From Ceratothoa steindachneri (taxonomy: Eukaryota; Arthropoda; Malacostraca; Isopoda; Cymothoidae), in assembly GCA_963969495.1 (NCBI GenBank), contig OZ018321.1, positions 196,271,126 to 196,335,125 of the forward strand: a DNA stretch of 64,000 bases, written 5' to 3'. Positions 47,491 through 58,469 of this stretch are shown here, piece by piece. The notes under the pieces were generated by a model that searched no databases, was not told the origin of the DNA, and was given only the letters and a program-made list of their open reading frames with translations. Numbering within the stretch: position 1 is the stretch's first letter; the number at the start of each line of letters is the position of its first letter. Both the position numbers and the translations under genes were made by a program.

Positions 47491-48083
47491 GTATGCTAGC
47501 ACCAACAACTTACCACTGAGCCCAAACGACTCTCCTTGCGACTTGAAGGGGCTGAATGACGAAGACATTCTGACGCGTTCGACCAACTTTTTACGAGGAG
47601 CACCCCAACAGAGGAAAAAATTATTTAAATGCACAACGGGAGTGCTGGTAGATTTTGGCGGATCTACGATTATACAAAAAAAACACAAAAACACGTGATT
47701 ATTCGGCATGGCGCGAATTCTTAAGTACAACTAGAATATTCTCTCCGGATTTATATGAGACTTAGTTGTCCAGTAAGCAACGAGAATACACAATACAAAA
47801 AAAACTAATTGTCTCTTTTACTAACGACAGACGAAATGGGGCCTATAAAGGATACAAATACAATACGATACCTTTCAATACGGCAGGCGATTTGGGGACT
47901 AAAAGGGGTAAGGATTTACGTGAAGCACAGCCATTAACTTTAAATTAGAAAAAAAACAACAAAATACGTACATAAACAAAAGAAATGAGAAATAGGTAAA
48001 GTCGTTTTCTATAGTTTCTAAACCAGAACCCTTATTACAAAATATAAGAACAGCCTTAAGAGTCTGACACAAGTCTAAAACGA

Positions 48084-48093
48084 CCTGACACCA
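48084..48093 (-). promoter_or_regulatory. primer-binding site
   Basis: The minus strand reads TGGTGTCAGG immediately inside the 5' LTR. TGG-starting sites complementary to a tRNA 3' end prime minus-strand synthesis in LTR retroelements. The exact tRNA was not identified. Confidence 0.6.
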
Positions 48094-48095
48094 GA

Positions 48096-48463
48096 TAATA
48101 TATATTAAGTCAAGGTCGTTGAGTGACCTTGTACTGAATCTCGTCAGACGGAACAGGGGAAGAGAGTCAAAATATTGTGGACAATCGGGGTCCCTGCGAG
48201 CGTGGGAAAACAATAACTTAGTTTGCCTAAGTAAAACAACTTCTAGGTTTCTGGGTTGAGAGAAACTGGTTATAGAAAAATAATTTACTATATACAAAAA
48301 TAAGGAATATTAGTAATTCTACAGTGGATAAAAAACATGAATTTTAAGAGGGAAAACGGAAGTACAAAATCAAGGTCCCTGAGACTCGGGGTATAACGAG
48401 AGTAGATGAGGCTCGTTCATTGGATGTACGAACGAACTCTTGAGGGAAAATGGGTACGCTGAG
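48096..48463 (-). repeat. 5' LTR (distal end probably lost)
   Basis: Direct repeat of 45072-45447. Similarity stops at about 48463, roughly 48 bp before the poly(T) that marks the 3' end of the adjoining LINE. Confidence 0.8.
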
Positions 48464-48806
48464 ATTGTTGAAACTTGCATCTATATCACACGGGCGGGGC
48501 GGCACCTGACGTTTTTTTTTTGTTTTAAGGGGCTATCTGGCGGATGCCCACTTGGGCATAAGTCACCGCAAATAAACAGCCTAGTTCTAGGCTACTTTAA
48601 AATAAAAATTTGAAAAGAAAACAACAATAAAAAGGGATAACAATTAAGGAAGCAAGCTCCGGCGTCGTGGAGAGGTCCCCCTTCACCCAGCGTAGGAGCG
48701 TGTGACCTAGAAATAAAACAATAAAAATAACAAGCAACAACAACAAAACCTAGTTAAATAAAAGGAAGAAGGCCGGCCTCCCCCCAAAAGTCAACAAGTC
48801 CACCAG

Positions 48807-51700
48807 TCAATGTGCAGCAATCATCCCGAGTACAAAGGACAGGCGGTAGCGACCCCACCCATCCAGGCACCAGGACCGGTACAGTGCGCGAAGATCACCC
48901 AGACTGGGACATTCGACAAGAATGCGTCGAACAGTCTGGGGGACGACGCAGTCGTCGCAATTGGGCGCAGGCGAGCGCTCCATCAAATAGCGATGCGTCA
49001 CACGAGTGTGTCCGATTCGGAGGCGACAGAAAGCGACCTGAAGCCGTCGCGGCATTGGGGGGTAGGTCCTTGGGAACAGTTGCGGCGCAATGGCACGCAA
49101 CTTTAAGTTCCCTTCGACCGTCTCCCATCTTCTTTGCCAAGCAGTCCGAAGAGCTGCCCGTATTCCTGCCATGTAGTCGGTGTGAGGAAGAAAAAAACGC
49201 TAGTCTGGTCGCAGAGTCCTTGCGGACTCTCTGGCACCCTCATCGGCGCGCTCATTCCCCGCAATTCCTACATGTCCAGGAACCCAGCAGGAGATAATCT
49301 CGACATCTGCCCAGCTCGCCAAAACCGTAGCGTCACGGATATCGCGAACCAGGGGATGCGGAGATTCCAATGCCCCAAGAGCACTCAGGGCACCATGTAA
49401 GTCGCAATAAATCACAATCAGGTCTTTCGAACCGGACACGTCGCGTAATCTCCCGTACCGAGTGATGTATTGCCACCAGTTCGGACGTGAAGACAGACGT
49501 AGCACCTGGCAGAGCCCCGCTGACTTCAAACAGAGGGGATACGGCTTGGAAGCCGACCCTCTCTTGGTACTTGGAGACATCTGTATACACTGGCACGGTT
49601 CCAGTGTGACACGAGATGAGATCCAAAACGGTCGAACGCAATACTCCTGGCGCTGTACAAGCTTTGGGAGCAGAGGCGTGGCGACCAATAGCCAAATGTG
49701 GTACCAGCCAGGGTGACGTCCTGGGCAGAACCAGGGGCGCACTGGCCGGAGAGCTATACCTAGCTCTCGAAAGAGTTTCCTGGCCCTAAACCCAAAGGGC
49801 TTAGGGTATGACTGGCGTCTTTCGGCGGCATAGGCACCGTCAAGATAAGCTGCGGATTCAGTGAGAGCTGTTGGCGACTAATAGAGGCGCCAGGCTCGCG
49901 CGTACAGGCGAGTAATGCACTGCACGTGGCGTATAGCGAGTGGCATCTCCCCAGCATTGACCAACAGACTCTCAATGGGAGAAGTGTGGAAGGCACAGGT
50001 CACAAGGAAAAGGCCGGTGTGGTGTATCAAGTCCACCTTCCATGATAAACGCTCGGCTGCGGATGCATAAAACTCGCATCCGTAGTCGAGCTTCAAACGA
50101 ACAAAGGATCGATAAAAATGTAAGGCTGTAGCCCTATCAGCACCCTAAGCGCTGAACGTCACGGAACGGAGAACATCTATGGCGCGGGTACAAGAGACCC
50201 TAAGGCTGCGAATATGAGCCTCGCAGGTGAGGCGTCGGTCAAATACAAGACCAAGGAAACGGTGCGATTTAACTGCTTTTAAGCGTACCCATTAAGAAAC
50301 AAGTCTGGATATGGGTTGAGCCATGGATGGCGGCAGAAATGCACCACCTTAGTGTTGGCCAAGGAAAACCGAAAACTGTGCGCTTCGGCATAGCGAAGCG
50401 CACAGTTATGCCGCACCAAAAGAGATCAAAAGGTCGTCCACGTAGAGCGTAGCGAGAACATCTTCCAACAGCACCGAGGTTATGCATTTGATGCTCAGGA
50501 GGGGTCCTGCGAGAACTTTCCCCGATTCCTTTTGACTCGCCACCACACCTCTACTAAAGAGGTCTTCCCGTTAAGTGAAGACCCGTATGCCTGCCAAGAA
50601 GAGCGGCGAGCGTGCTTCAAAATATACCGTAACCTAGCCCTACCTGGACGACATTCATCGACAGTGAACTCGTTCGGGTGGCGCTTATAGCGCATGTAGG
50701 CATAACGCTTCTGTTTGAGGGATGTCTCACACTCGGCCGACCACCATGGGAGTGGTCGGCGTGCAAAACGGCCATACGTTCTAGGAATAGTAGTCAGGCC
50801 CACGGCGATGAGGTTGCCGGAGAAAAACTCAACTGCCTCATCTACCGACCTAAACTCCTTGACTGAGATAGAGAATTCAGTCATTTCCTGAAATGCAGGT
50901 CACCGCGCCCGCGCCAAGCACCACCCAGGTGGGCTCTCAGGCGGAAGTTGCTCTGAAAATGATATGTGAATGGGAAAGTGATCACTACCATGGAGGTCAT
51001 CGACTAACCCCCCCCAATCAAAATCAGGCTGTGCATCCGAAGATCACAAAGATAGATCAAGGCCAGAAAATAAAGCGGTTCTCGAGGCAGTGATGCGTAA
51101 ACTCGTCCACATTTAGGACACCTATGTCAAAGTCTTCGATCGGATCGGCAAGGACTTCTTCCCTGGGATTTATTGAGTAATCTCCCCAGAGAGGATGCCT
51201 GCCGTTCAGATCTCCAAGCAAGAGAAAGGGCCTCGGCAACCGTGCCACGATGCGACGGAATTCTTCCTGCGTCGAAGTCAGCTGACGGTGGAATGTACGC
51301 AGAAATGATAGTATACCTCCTATCCAGGTGCAGCTGCATATCTCCTGCCTGAAAGGAGGTATCTAACGTGAAAGAAAGAATGGAGACATCATGCCGGGTT
51401 TGAACCGCGCATCCCATAGCCCCGGCCATCCCGTGGAGGGGGGGGAGCAAGATCCTTATACCCCGGGAGGGTGGCCAGGGGGCACGCGCTTAGCATGGTC
51501 TCCTGCAGAAAAAATAGCTAATTAGGAAGGAGACAAGACTAGCCTCCGCAGCTCCTCACAGTTGGCCCGGAGTCCACGGCAATTCCATTGAAGGAATGTG
51601 CCCTCCAGACCTAGCTCGGAGGAGACTCGGCGGCTCTCCTCGAACAGAAGACCCTCATGGGAGTGGCCGTACGCTTCCCGGAGGCAGAACTCCAAGCGCT
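48807..51700 (-). pseudogene. LINE ORF2: endonuclease, truncated RT, RNase H
   Basis: In transcription order: FLQWNCRGLRANCEELRRLV (51590, endonuclease start), YTIISAYIPPSADF (51310), FLLLGDLNGRHPLWG (51225, GDxN), then the linker RPLPWWSAECETSLKQKRYA (50750). At about 50515, GKFSQ is joined directly to a late RT block, and LATLYVDDLLISF (50430, catalytic box) follows within 30 residues. So the finger and early palm motifs are deleted. RT continues (HRFLGLVFDRRLTCEAHIRS near 50245), then RNase H (IYCDLHGALSAL near 49405; CWVPGHVGIAGNERADEGA near 49265) and the C-terminal block RLRIGHTRVTHRYLMERSP with CDDC (48960). Frameshifts and stops occur throughout. Confidence 0.88.
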
Positions 51701-51706
51701 GTTGGC

Positions 51707-53278
51707 CTAACAAAGCGCTAAAGCCGCTGTCGCCTTCAAGGACTTATTGGGGAAGGTTGGGCTCGCCATGCGAGACTTTTCCTCCCTCCGCCTCGAAACC
51801 TTAGGCGGGCGTTGCGTCTTCGGAGGCGGAGGGCCCTCTTTTTGAGGAACCAGCGTCTCAGAGCCACTCGCTCCACCTCTAAGCGTGGGCGAAGAAGCCA
51901 AAGCTCCTTTGTTGCTGGCCTCCTTTCGGGGGACAGCTTTAGGAACCCCGGAGGATGGCCTGGAGCCCAACTTCAAGGGTGTTGCCTCCTGTGAGTCTAA
52001 CGACTCAGAGGAGGCACGTGGCCGTTTTGCCTTACTGGAAACGGTCACGCTGGGGAAAGAGGGGGGAGACCTTAATTTAGCCGGGGCTGGGTATGAACCC
52101 TTTTTGCCGCCAGCTTTACCAGGGAAGCGCCCAGGTTGAGTAGAGCCCGCAAAAGGGCTCTGAATGGGCAGTGAAACAACCGTGCTCATTGGCCTGGATG
52201 GGCCAGGAGCAGAGGGTGCCTTTCTAACTATTGAGGCATATGATGTCCCAGGCAGACCCGGGCGCGCCAGGACCAAGTCCTTAACCTCGTGGAATGAGAG
52301 TCGATCCTGGGCCTGAAAGACCAGGATTTCTTTCTCAAGGAGATATGGACTACATTGCTTGAAAGAAGCGGGGTGCGTCTCTCCGCAATTGACACACTTG
52401 GCCACACACGATTTAAACTTATCGTGTTCGCCTTGGAGCAATTTACAAAGACTTCGGGTAACCCCGACGAATTTGCACGTCTACAAGAACAGTTAGTATG
52501 GCCGAAGCGGTGACAGTAATTGCACCACCACGGCAGTGGCACGAATGCCTTCACATGGTAGCGGTACCAACTGGCACGCCCTGACTCAGGGAGCTTGTCA
52601 CAGTCGAACGTGACGAAGAGTGTAGGGGTGGGTATCGAGGTCCCTCCCTGTTTTATCATCAAACTTTCGACCTTGACTGCCCCATGTTTGGCCAGCTCTA
52701 AGGTGATGTCTTCTATGGAGTAGTCAACGAGTTCCCTCGCATAAACTACTCCTTTCACAAAGTTCATGGTAGAGTGCGGCGTCACACTCACCGGGGTGTC
52801 ATGAAGTGTCCGAAGAGCACTTATATTGGCCGCCTCGGTACGATTCGTCGCATTCGCCAGAAGGCTCCCGTCCGAGAAAAGGGTCACCTTCGGCTCTCTA
52901 CCAATTGCACTAACTAATGCTCTTCTCAGATGGATTATGTTGTCCTAGGCCAACATGCTGCCATCAGTGGAGCGAATAACAAGGAAGCGTTTTAAGCTCG
53001 AGGGCTCTAAAACGCCAGGTAACCTATGAATGAGGGGCCCCGATGTTATCGAGGCTCTGCACACGGGGAAGTAGAGGGGATGATAGTGCCGATCTTGGCT
53101 TGGTCGCTTGCCAAAGTGGCAGCAGACCCATCCGTCCCCGCAGCCCCCGCGGATGGAGAGGAGCCCCGATTCTTCTTAGTCTTTTTTTTCTTCTTTTTCG
53201 GAGAGAAGGACGGGAAATAAACACGCTTCTCACCTCTGCCGGTAGGAGCCCCAGGCCAGATGGACCGGCATCAGCCTG
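51707..53278 (-). pseudogene. LINE ORF1: gag-like protein with zinc knuckles
   Basis: Upstream (53220-53040) is an Arg/Lys-rich section (RKRRKKRLRRIG). The folded part has VVYARELVDYSIEDITLELA (about 52740) and TPTLFVTFDCDKLPES (52625). Two Cys/His knuckles follow: CNYCHRFGHTNCSC (52510, CX2CX4HX4C) and, after a frameshift, CVNCGETHPASFKQC (52390, CX2CX3HX6C). A long Pro/Ser/Lys-rich tail runs to 51707. Such ORF1 proteins bind LINE RNA. Interruptions lie near 52440-52460 and 52890-52990. Confidence 0.82.
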
Positions 53279-54385
53279 TACCATAATTAAGAAAGTATTA
53301 GGAAGGAAGCTTGTTTGGATTGCGTGCCTTCATCATATTTTCGAAATTATGTTGTCATGTGCTTGCAATATTTTACTTGGGCCTATAAGTGGTCCAAAGA
53401 GGAGTCTCTATGAACATTTTAAAGAACAATGGTCGTCACTTAAAAAGGATTATTTTTTAGAGGTGGATAGCAGTTTATTCGTCAATCCAGTAATGCATAA
53501 TCTTCGAGGAGAAATGGTCCTATATTTTCAGGAAGCTTTGAAATTTAGTCAGTTACGTGACGATTATGAAGAATTGCTGCGACTCAGTCTCATCTTTCTT
53601 TGGGGCATTGATAAGACAGAAGTTACATTAAGAGCCCCAAGAGCGACTCATCATGCACGTTGGATGGCTAAAGCTATATATGTCCGGAAAATATACTTGT
53701 TTAAATATCAACTGAAACTAACGGAACGTGAAAAGGCCAATATTACAAAATGCTTTCTTTTTATTGCTTTGGTCTACTCGCATTTTGCAATGAAGTCCAA
53801 TTTGGAATTATTGCTCCTTTAAATGACATTCTGATTCTTAAAACTTTGCAAGAGTACCCAAATTAGACAATATCTAAAGAACCAACCACAGTGCTTCACA
53901 GACACCTTTGGTATCTTGGAGAACATCTTGTTGGTCTTGCATTTTTCGATCATAGAATTAATGCTGAGACTAAACAGAAGATAGTCTCCAATCTCCAACG
54001 TAATGAAGACACCAACGTTGTTCGCTGATAGAATCCTACAAAAAACATCGAGGATTTGGACTTGCATGAACTGGTAACTCTAAAAACTAAGCTAATCTTC
54101 AATCTCCTAATTAAAGATGGATACAAGTTTGCAGAGGGTACATTTCTGAAGACTAACCCAAGTTTTGGGGAAGAGAATACGTGCTTTCAAAAATTTCAAC
54201 GTCGAGCGATTAACTTAATGGTCATTAACGATCCAGCAGAAAGAGGTATTGCACTTATCAAATCGTATAATGCATCTCTAACAAAAGATGAAGAACAGAG
54301 ACAGTTGCTTCTCAGACTTATGGCAAAACATAACAAAAATTTTCTCCCATGCTCAAAAGGATCAATGTTTAATCAGCAATTTTAG
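53279..54385 (+). pseudogene. unclassified transposase-like protein, C-terminal part (hAT-like motifs)
   Basis: The frame starts at the junction with the LINE, in mid-protein: ACTIIKKVLGRKLVWIACLHH (53278-53340), SGPKRSLYEHFKEQWSSLKK, then RDDYEELLRLSLIFLWGI (53558), RAPRATHHARWMAKAIYVRK (53630-53690) and YSHFAMKSNLELLLL to a TAA at 53820. After lesions it resumes: LHRHLWYLGEHLVGLAFFDH (53890) and, from 54056, LMVINDPAERGIALIKSYNA (54215-54275), SLTKDEEQRQLLLRL, ending at 54385. CxxH in ACLHH, the RW in HARWMAK and a late acidic ND.AERG echo hAT-type RNase H-fold transposases. I recall this protein type as highly repeated in invertebrate genomes, but I cannot name a superfamily. Confidence 0.6.
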
Positions 54386-55680
54386 TTATAATTTGTGTAA
54401 AAAAAAAATCATTTGCCATTTACCTTTTTTCTTTTCACTTTAATATGAATATTTTTTTAAAAATTGTCTTTCAACACCAATATCTGTTTCAAATAAACTA
54501 GTATTTGCAAAGACAGTTCATTTCTATCCCCAAAATTAATTTACCAGCAGACTAATAAGTTAAGATCCATATAGCGACTAGTAAATATTGTTCGATTTTG
54601 ATGAAATTGAGTATATAACCTACTGTTTAATGTGGTAATACAATCACGCATGTGTAGATAAAAACTAAAAGGATTTGGGGGGGACCACCCTAATATATAT
54701 ATTCAATACTCCATAAAATCCTGGTGAGATTAAATGCGGTAATTAATTGGTTATGACTGAGTAAGGTGTATTATTATTCATTACTTTAAAACATACTAAT
54801 ATACGATCAAAAGTTATGAGCGCTGACTATTAAACTATTGGTTATAGTTATACTTTGAATGGTTGTCGATGGGAGAGCGGTACGTAACTAAGATAAGTAT
54901 AATTAAATTATCAGAATGTAGGTTTAAAAGTTTTGGTAAGGACAGAGTCTGATAATTTAAATATGTATAGACATTTAGTTTTATCTAAAATATTATAACA
55001 TTTAGAGGTTAATGCTGGTCACAAATAGACTCTTATGGGCGATCCCCGTCCAGTGTGCGCCAAGGCACCTCTTAACCAAGCAAATGGACACGTAAATGCG
55101 GTCGTGATTATACAACAAATTTAACTCCTCTACATGTTAATCTTTCACGTTTTATCTACTCTAATTTAAACTCAGTTAATCGTGCTCTTTTCAACAATAT
55201 TAGTGGGAAGAGTATTCATTATTCCAAAACTTTATATGTAAGAATACTCTAATATAATCGAATGCTCTAAAACTTTGATATTCTTTTGGTGTACAAAGGT
55301 TTAGTTCTGAAATTCTCTTCGTTCTACTTCGATGTTGATAACACTGGGGAACACCCTGTATTTGGTGAATTGACAGAGGTACATTTTCCTACCTAAGTCG
55401 TGCATACTGAATTCAATCTGGAATCAGATTCTCTCTCAATGCTACATAGTTTTCGTAATATCAATAACTAATATTATACAATAATTCTCATTTTATCATG
55501 CCTATCATCATACCCTGAAGGAATTTGGAATCATCTTTTTGCGGTATTTATAGTAAAGCAGGTTCTTTGAACAAATATTGTATTGCATATGAGAAGAAAC
55601 TTGAATTACACATTAGGATTACAAATACTGTAATCAAATAGATGCTAATTTATTAAAGAACGTACATCAGGCTGGAGGAC
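54386..55680. other. spacer between two tail-to-tail transposase-like genes
   Basis: AT-rich, no ORF. It contains TTTGGGGGGGACCACCCTAA near 54675, which could be a terminal or regulatory sequence, but I found no matching inverted partner. Confidence 0.4.
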
Positions 55681-55684
55681 CCCT

Positions 55685-57362
55685 TCTTGATTTCAATCGG
55701 GCAAAAATTTGCCTTTGTAACTCTTTCTTTTGTAAGTCTTCTCTGGCTGATCTCTTCTAATCATCCAGCAGTAGTCAGCCATCATGTGTTTATCTCAGTG
55801 ACCTTGGTAGCATTCTTCCATCGTCATCAAAATCCTGATGGAAGCGTTCCCCTTGTTCGTCGCTCACGGCTCCTAAATTCTCTGGGAATCGGTCGAGGTC
55901 ACTATTCAGGAAATGCAGCTTTACTCTAATGTTGCATCCCAGATCACGATATGCTAAAAGCATAGTAGTATCCAGATTCTCGTAGTTTTGCGCTTTTTTG
56001 TTTCCCAAGAAATTACGAACAACGGCAGAAAATGAGAGCCAGGCTGCCTTCTCCTTTTCATTCATGGTGTTCACGAATCTAGAATCACTTGGAAGTCTTT
56101 GGATTTGGGAACCATCAAATACTCCTGCTTTTATTCTTTCGTATGAAAAAGCAGGAAACGCCTATACTATGCACGGAAAACAATCATTGTCAGTGCTCAA
56201 CGCCTTGATATACTGCTTCATCCAACCAAGTTTGAGATGAAGTGGAGGGAAAACGATCTTCTCTCGACTTACGATTGGCTCATTAACAATGTTTGGTTTT
56301 CTTGCTTCCAAAGTTTCCCGAACTGGCCAATCATTTTGGGACCAGTGTTTGTCACGGGCTCGCCTATCTCACATACAGATATAGCATGGAAACTTTGTAT
56401 ATCCCTTCTGCTGGCGAAGGAGAATGTTGACCATCTTAAGGTCTACACATATGATCCAATTGTGTTCCTGGTACTTAAGTAAATCCATGACCATTCTTAT
56501 GTAATCATGAGTTTCTCGCAGATGAACAGAGTGACCGAGAGGAACTACACCAAAGACATTACCATTAGGCAAAAGGACACACTTGAGGCTACACTTGGAG
56601 CTATCCAAAAACAGTCTTCCCTCAGAAGGGCTTAGGTGCCAAGTCCCAACTGGGTAAACAGACCAGCAACATCATGGCAGTATACAAACTGTTTGTCCTC
56701 AGAGAAATGCTTAACAAATGTACTCTCCTTTGTTTGGTAATATGATACCTGTACCGACCTGTCAAGCATATGTCTTTCACTCAACCTGGAAGCTAAAAGT
56801 TCTTCAGCTTTCTTGGAGAGCACCAATTCACGTATCAAGTAATTCAAATCCTCTTGATTAAAAGAGTGTGGAACTATAATGACTGTCCAGCATCTGATGA
56901 TAAATCTGCAGACTCAGAATCTATTCCGTGGACGTCCATATCATGTACATCATTTTCCTTGGAGGAGGAAGTATATCTACTAAAAATCGGAACTGGTAAA
57001 GCCTCAGAATGAGGTACTGGCCAGATCACCGAGGAAATGTTGGGGCTGTCGATTTTGTGCCGACTTTTCTTGCCAATCCCTTTAGTATTCACCAGACAGA
57101 AATAACAGTCCGATAAATGATCCTTTAGCTCTCGCCACACCATTGGAATTCCAAAAGGAAGACCATTTTTCTTGCCTTTCCTCCACTCACGAAGATGTTC
57201 CACACAACTATGGCAAACAGTATGTGAGGCCCACTTCTTATCTTTTTCGCCAAGAGGAACATCAAAATATTCCTTATAAGTGCGGATCACAAAGTATGAT
57301 ATATTGCGCCTTTGACGAACTAGCATGTAACAGCCACATATTTAGGAGAAGGTGTCTGGATC
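55685..57362 (-). pseudogene. unclassified conserved repeat-borne protein, nearly complete (candidate DDE-type transposase)
   Basis: One minus-strand product of about 550 codons with few lesions. In order: a Cys-rich start (DPDTFS, stop, ICGC), FVIRTYKEYFDVPLGEKDKK, CHSCVEHLREWRKGKKNGLP, FGIPMVWRELKDHLSDCYFC (57200-57110); acidic linker; HSFNQEDLNYLIRELVLSKK (56865); LFLDSSKCSLKCVLLPNGN (56610-56555); WIICVDLKMVNILLRQQKGY (56450); FPCYIC; RDKHWSQNDWPVRETL; PPLHLKLGWMKQYIKAL; IKAGVFDGSQIQRL; VVRNFLGNKKAQNY; LDRFPENLGAVSDEQGERFH (55880). Lesions: TAA at about 57343, TGA near 56370, TAG near 56160, frameshifts near 56860 and 56650. Conserved Asp in LFLDSS and ICVDLK and Glu in DEQGERFH could form a DDE triad; that is inference. 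Four or five Cys/His pairs suggest a zinc-binding N-terminus. Confidence 0.62.
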
Positions 57363-57740
57363 ATTAACTCAATTTCCTCTTGACGAAGCAATCACTCTAA
57401 TATGAGACCTGAATAAAGAAACAATAATGTCAATATTTTGCACAATATCACCTATTACTATCTTACTACTATGTACTGTAAAGTATTTGTTTTTTTACAA
57501 GCACCCTCTCTGTCCTTCCGGAGGGCAGTTTTCGTGGAAACGAGAAAATAGAAATTACAGAATAACTGTATCATGTAGGTAAAAATGGATTATATATTTG
57601 AAATCAGCATGAAAACACAAATTAAAATTCGCAGATTAATCTAAGTCACCAGAAAATGTGATTAAAATTGTTTTCCTGTTTAATCTAACGTACTAATGAC
57701 GTCAAAATAGAATGGTTCAACTTACTCATTAGCACCGTGA
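57363..57740. other. spacer, nothing recognised
   Basis: AT-rich; contains a short inverted repeat around TCCTTCCGGAGGGCAG near 57514. No coding motif. Confidence 0.45.
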
Positions 57741-57744
57741 GAAG

Positions 57745-57990
57745 AGCTTCAGATAAAGAAAACAAAACGAAGAAAAATATAAGAAGAAGGAAAAGAAAGA
57801 AAGAAGAACGAAGAAAAAAGAAAGAAAAAGAAAGGAAGGAATAAAGGGCAGGGAAAAAAGTCCAAAAGAACGGAATAAAGAGTGGGTAAGAAAGAAAAAA
57901 AAGTTTGGTATAAACAAAACCGAAGAAACGAAAGAAAGATAAATAAAAAATGAAAGAAAAAGAAATACAATATAAGGAAATAAAAGAAAG
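57745..57990. repeat. purine-rich (GAAA/AAGA)n tract
   Basis: Almost pure A/G on the plus strand. The Phe/Leu/Ser-rich minus-strand frames that cross it are compositional artefacts. Confidence 0.9.
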
Positions 57991-58469
57991 AATTTTTATA
58001 TAAATTAAATGAGAAATTAAAATAATTATTTCACTGAAGTAATTGTAGGAGTTCAAAGTTAACTTTTCAACTTCACTTTTATGAATGAATTGGAGGTTAA
58101 TTAATGGATGCGCTACATCTACACACATGTCTTTTAACCCTGAATTTTTCTAATAGTTCGCACACGACACAAATAATAGATCAGAAGTTAAGAAATTATA
58201 CGAAGAGATATAAAAATTTTCACTTCTTTACCGATTCTATTCATTAACTGAATTAATTATCTGCCGGATTTTCTTTGATTTTATTCCGTCAGATTCTCGT
58301 GCTTCAACCTTTCCGAAACTTTATTTGTACGAACTTTCGACGAAAAAACCTAACGACTAAAATGGATGTGGAAGAAAAACTGAATCTAATAATAGTGTGG
58401 GAGATAATTAATTCACAAATTTTAAATCCAGAGACTAAAACAAATGCGATAAAGAGAGAGAAAGGTTGA
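57991..58469. other. spacer before satellite
   Basis: AT-rich; a short plus-strand frame (58275-58469) has no motif. Confidence 0.45.

Larger units (their letters stand above)
45072..48463 (-). mobile_element. LTR retroelement (gag-PR-IN order, Gmr1-like), deleted
   Basis: Two direct copies of a ~370-bp sequence (45072-45447 and 48096-48463) flank a minus-strand internal region with gag, a protease remnant and an integrase zinc-binding domain. The right copy is the 5' LTR. Directly inside it, at 48084-48093, the minus strand reads TGGTGTCAGG, a typical tRNA primer-binding site. RT, RNase H and the integrase core are absent. The right LTR may have lost its distal part at the junction with the LINE. 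Confidence 0.82.
48511..53278 (-). mobile_element. I-group-type LINE with RNase H, internally deleted
   Basis: The 3' end is marked by a poly(A) on the minus strand (TTTTTTTTTTGTTTT at 48511-48526). From right to left lie ORF1 with zinc knuckles, endonuclease, a shortened RT, RNase H and a C-terminal Cys/His motif. The element is clearly GC-richer than its neighbours. Its right limit is set by the start of transposase-like coding at 53279. Confidence 0.87.

Noticed and set aside
48810..49297. Plus-strand frames of 98-161 codons in the GC-rich LINE
   Set aside because: They are shadows of the minus-strand ORF2, which carries the RNase H and C-terminal motifs.
53043..53278. N-terminal extension of the plus-strand transposase-like frame upstream of 53279
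   Set aside because: This part lies inside the minus-strand LINE ORF1 region; the family-like text starts only at ACTIIKK.
57685..58128. 147-codon minus-strand frame resembling a membrane protein
   Set aside because: Its hydrophobic look comes from an A/G-rich tract read on the opposite strand.
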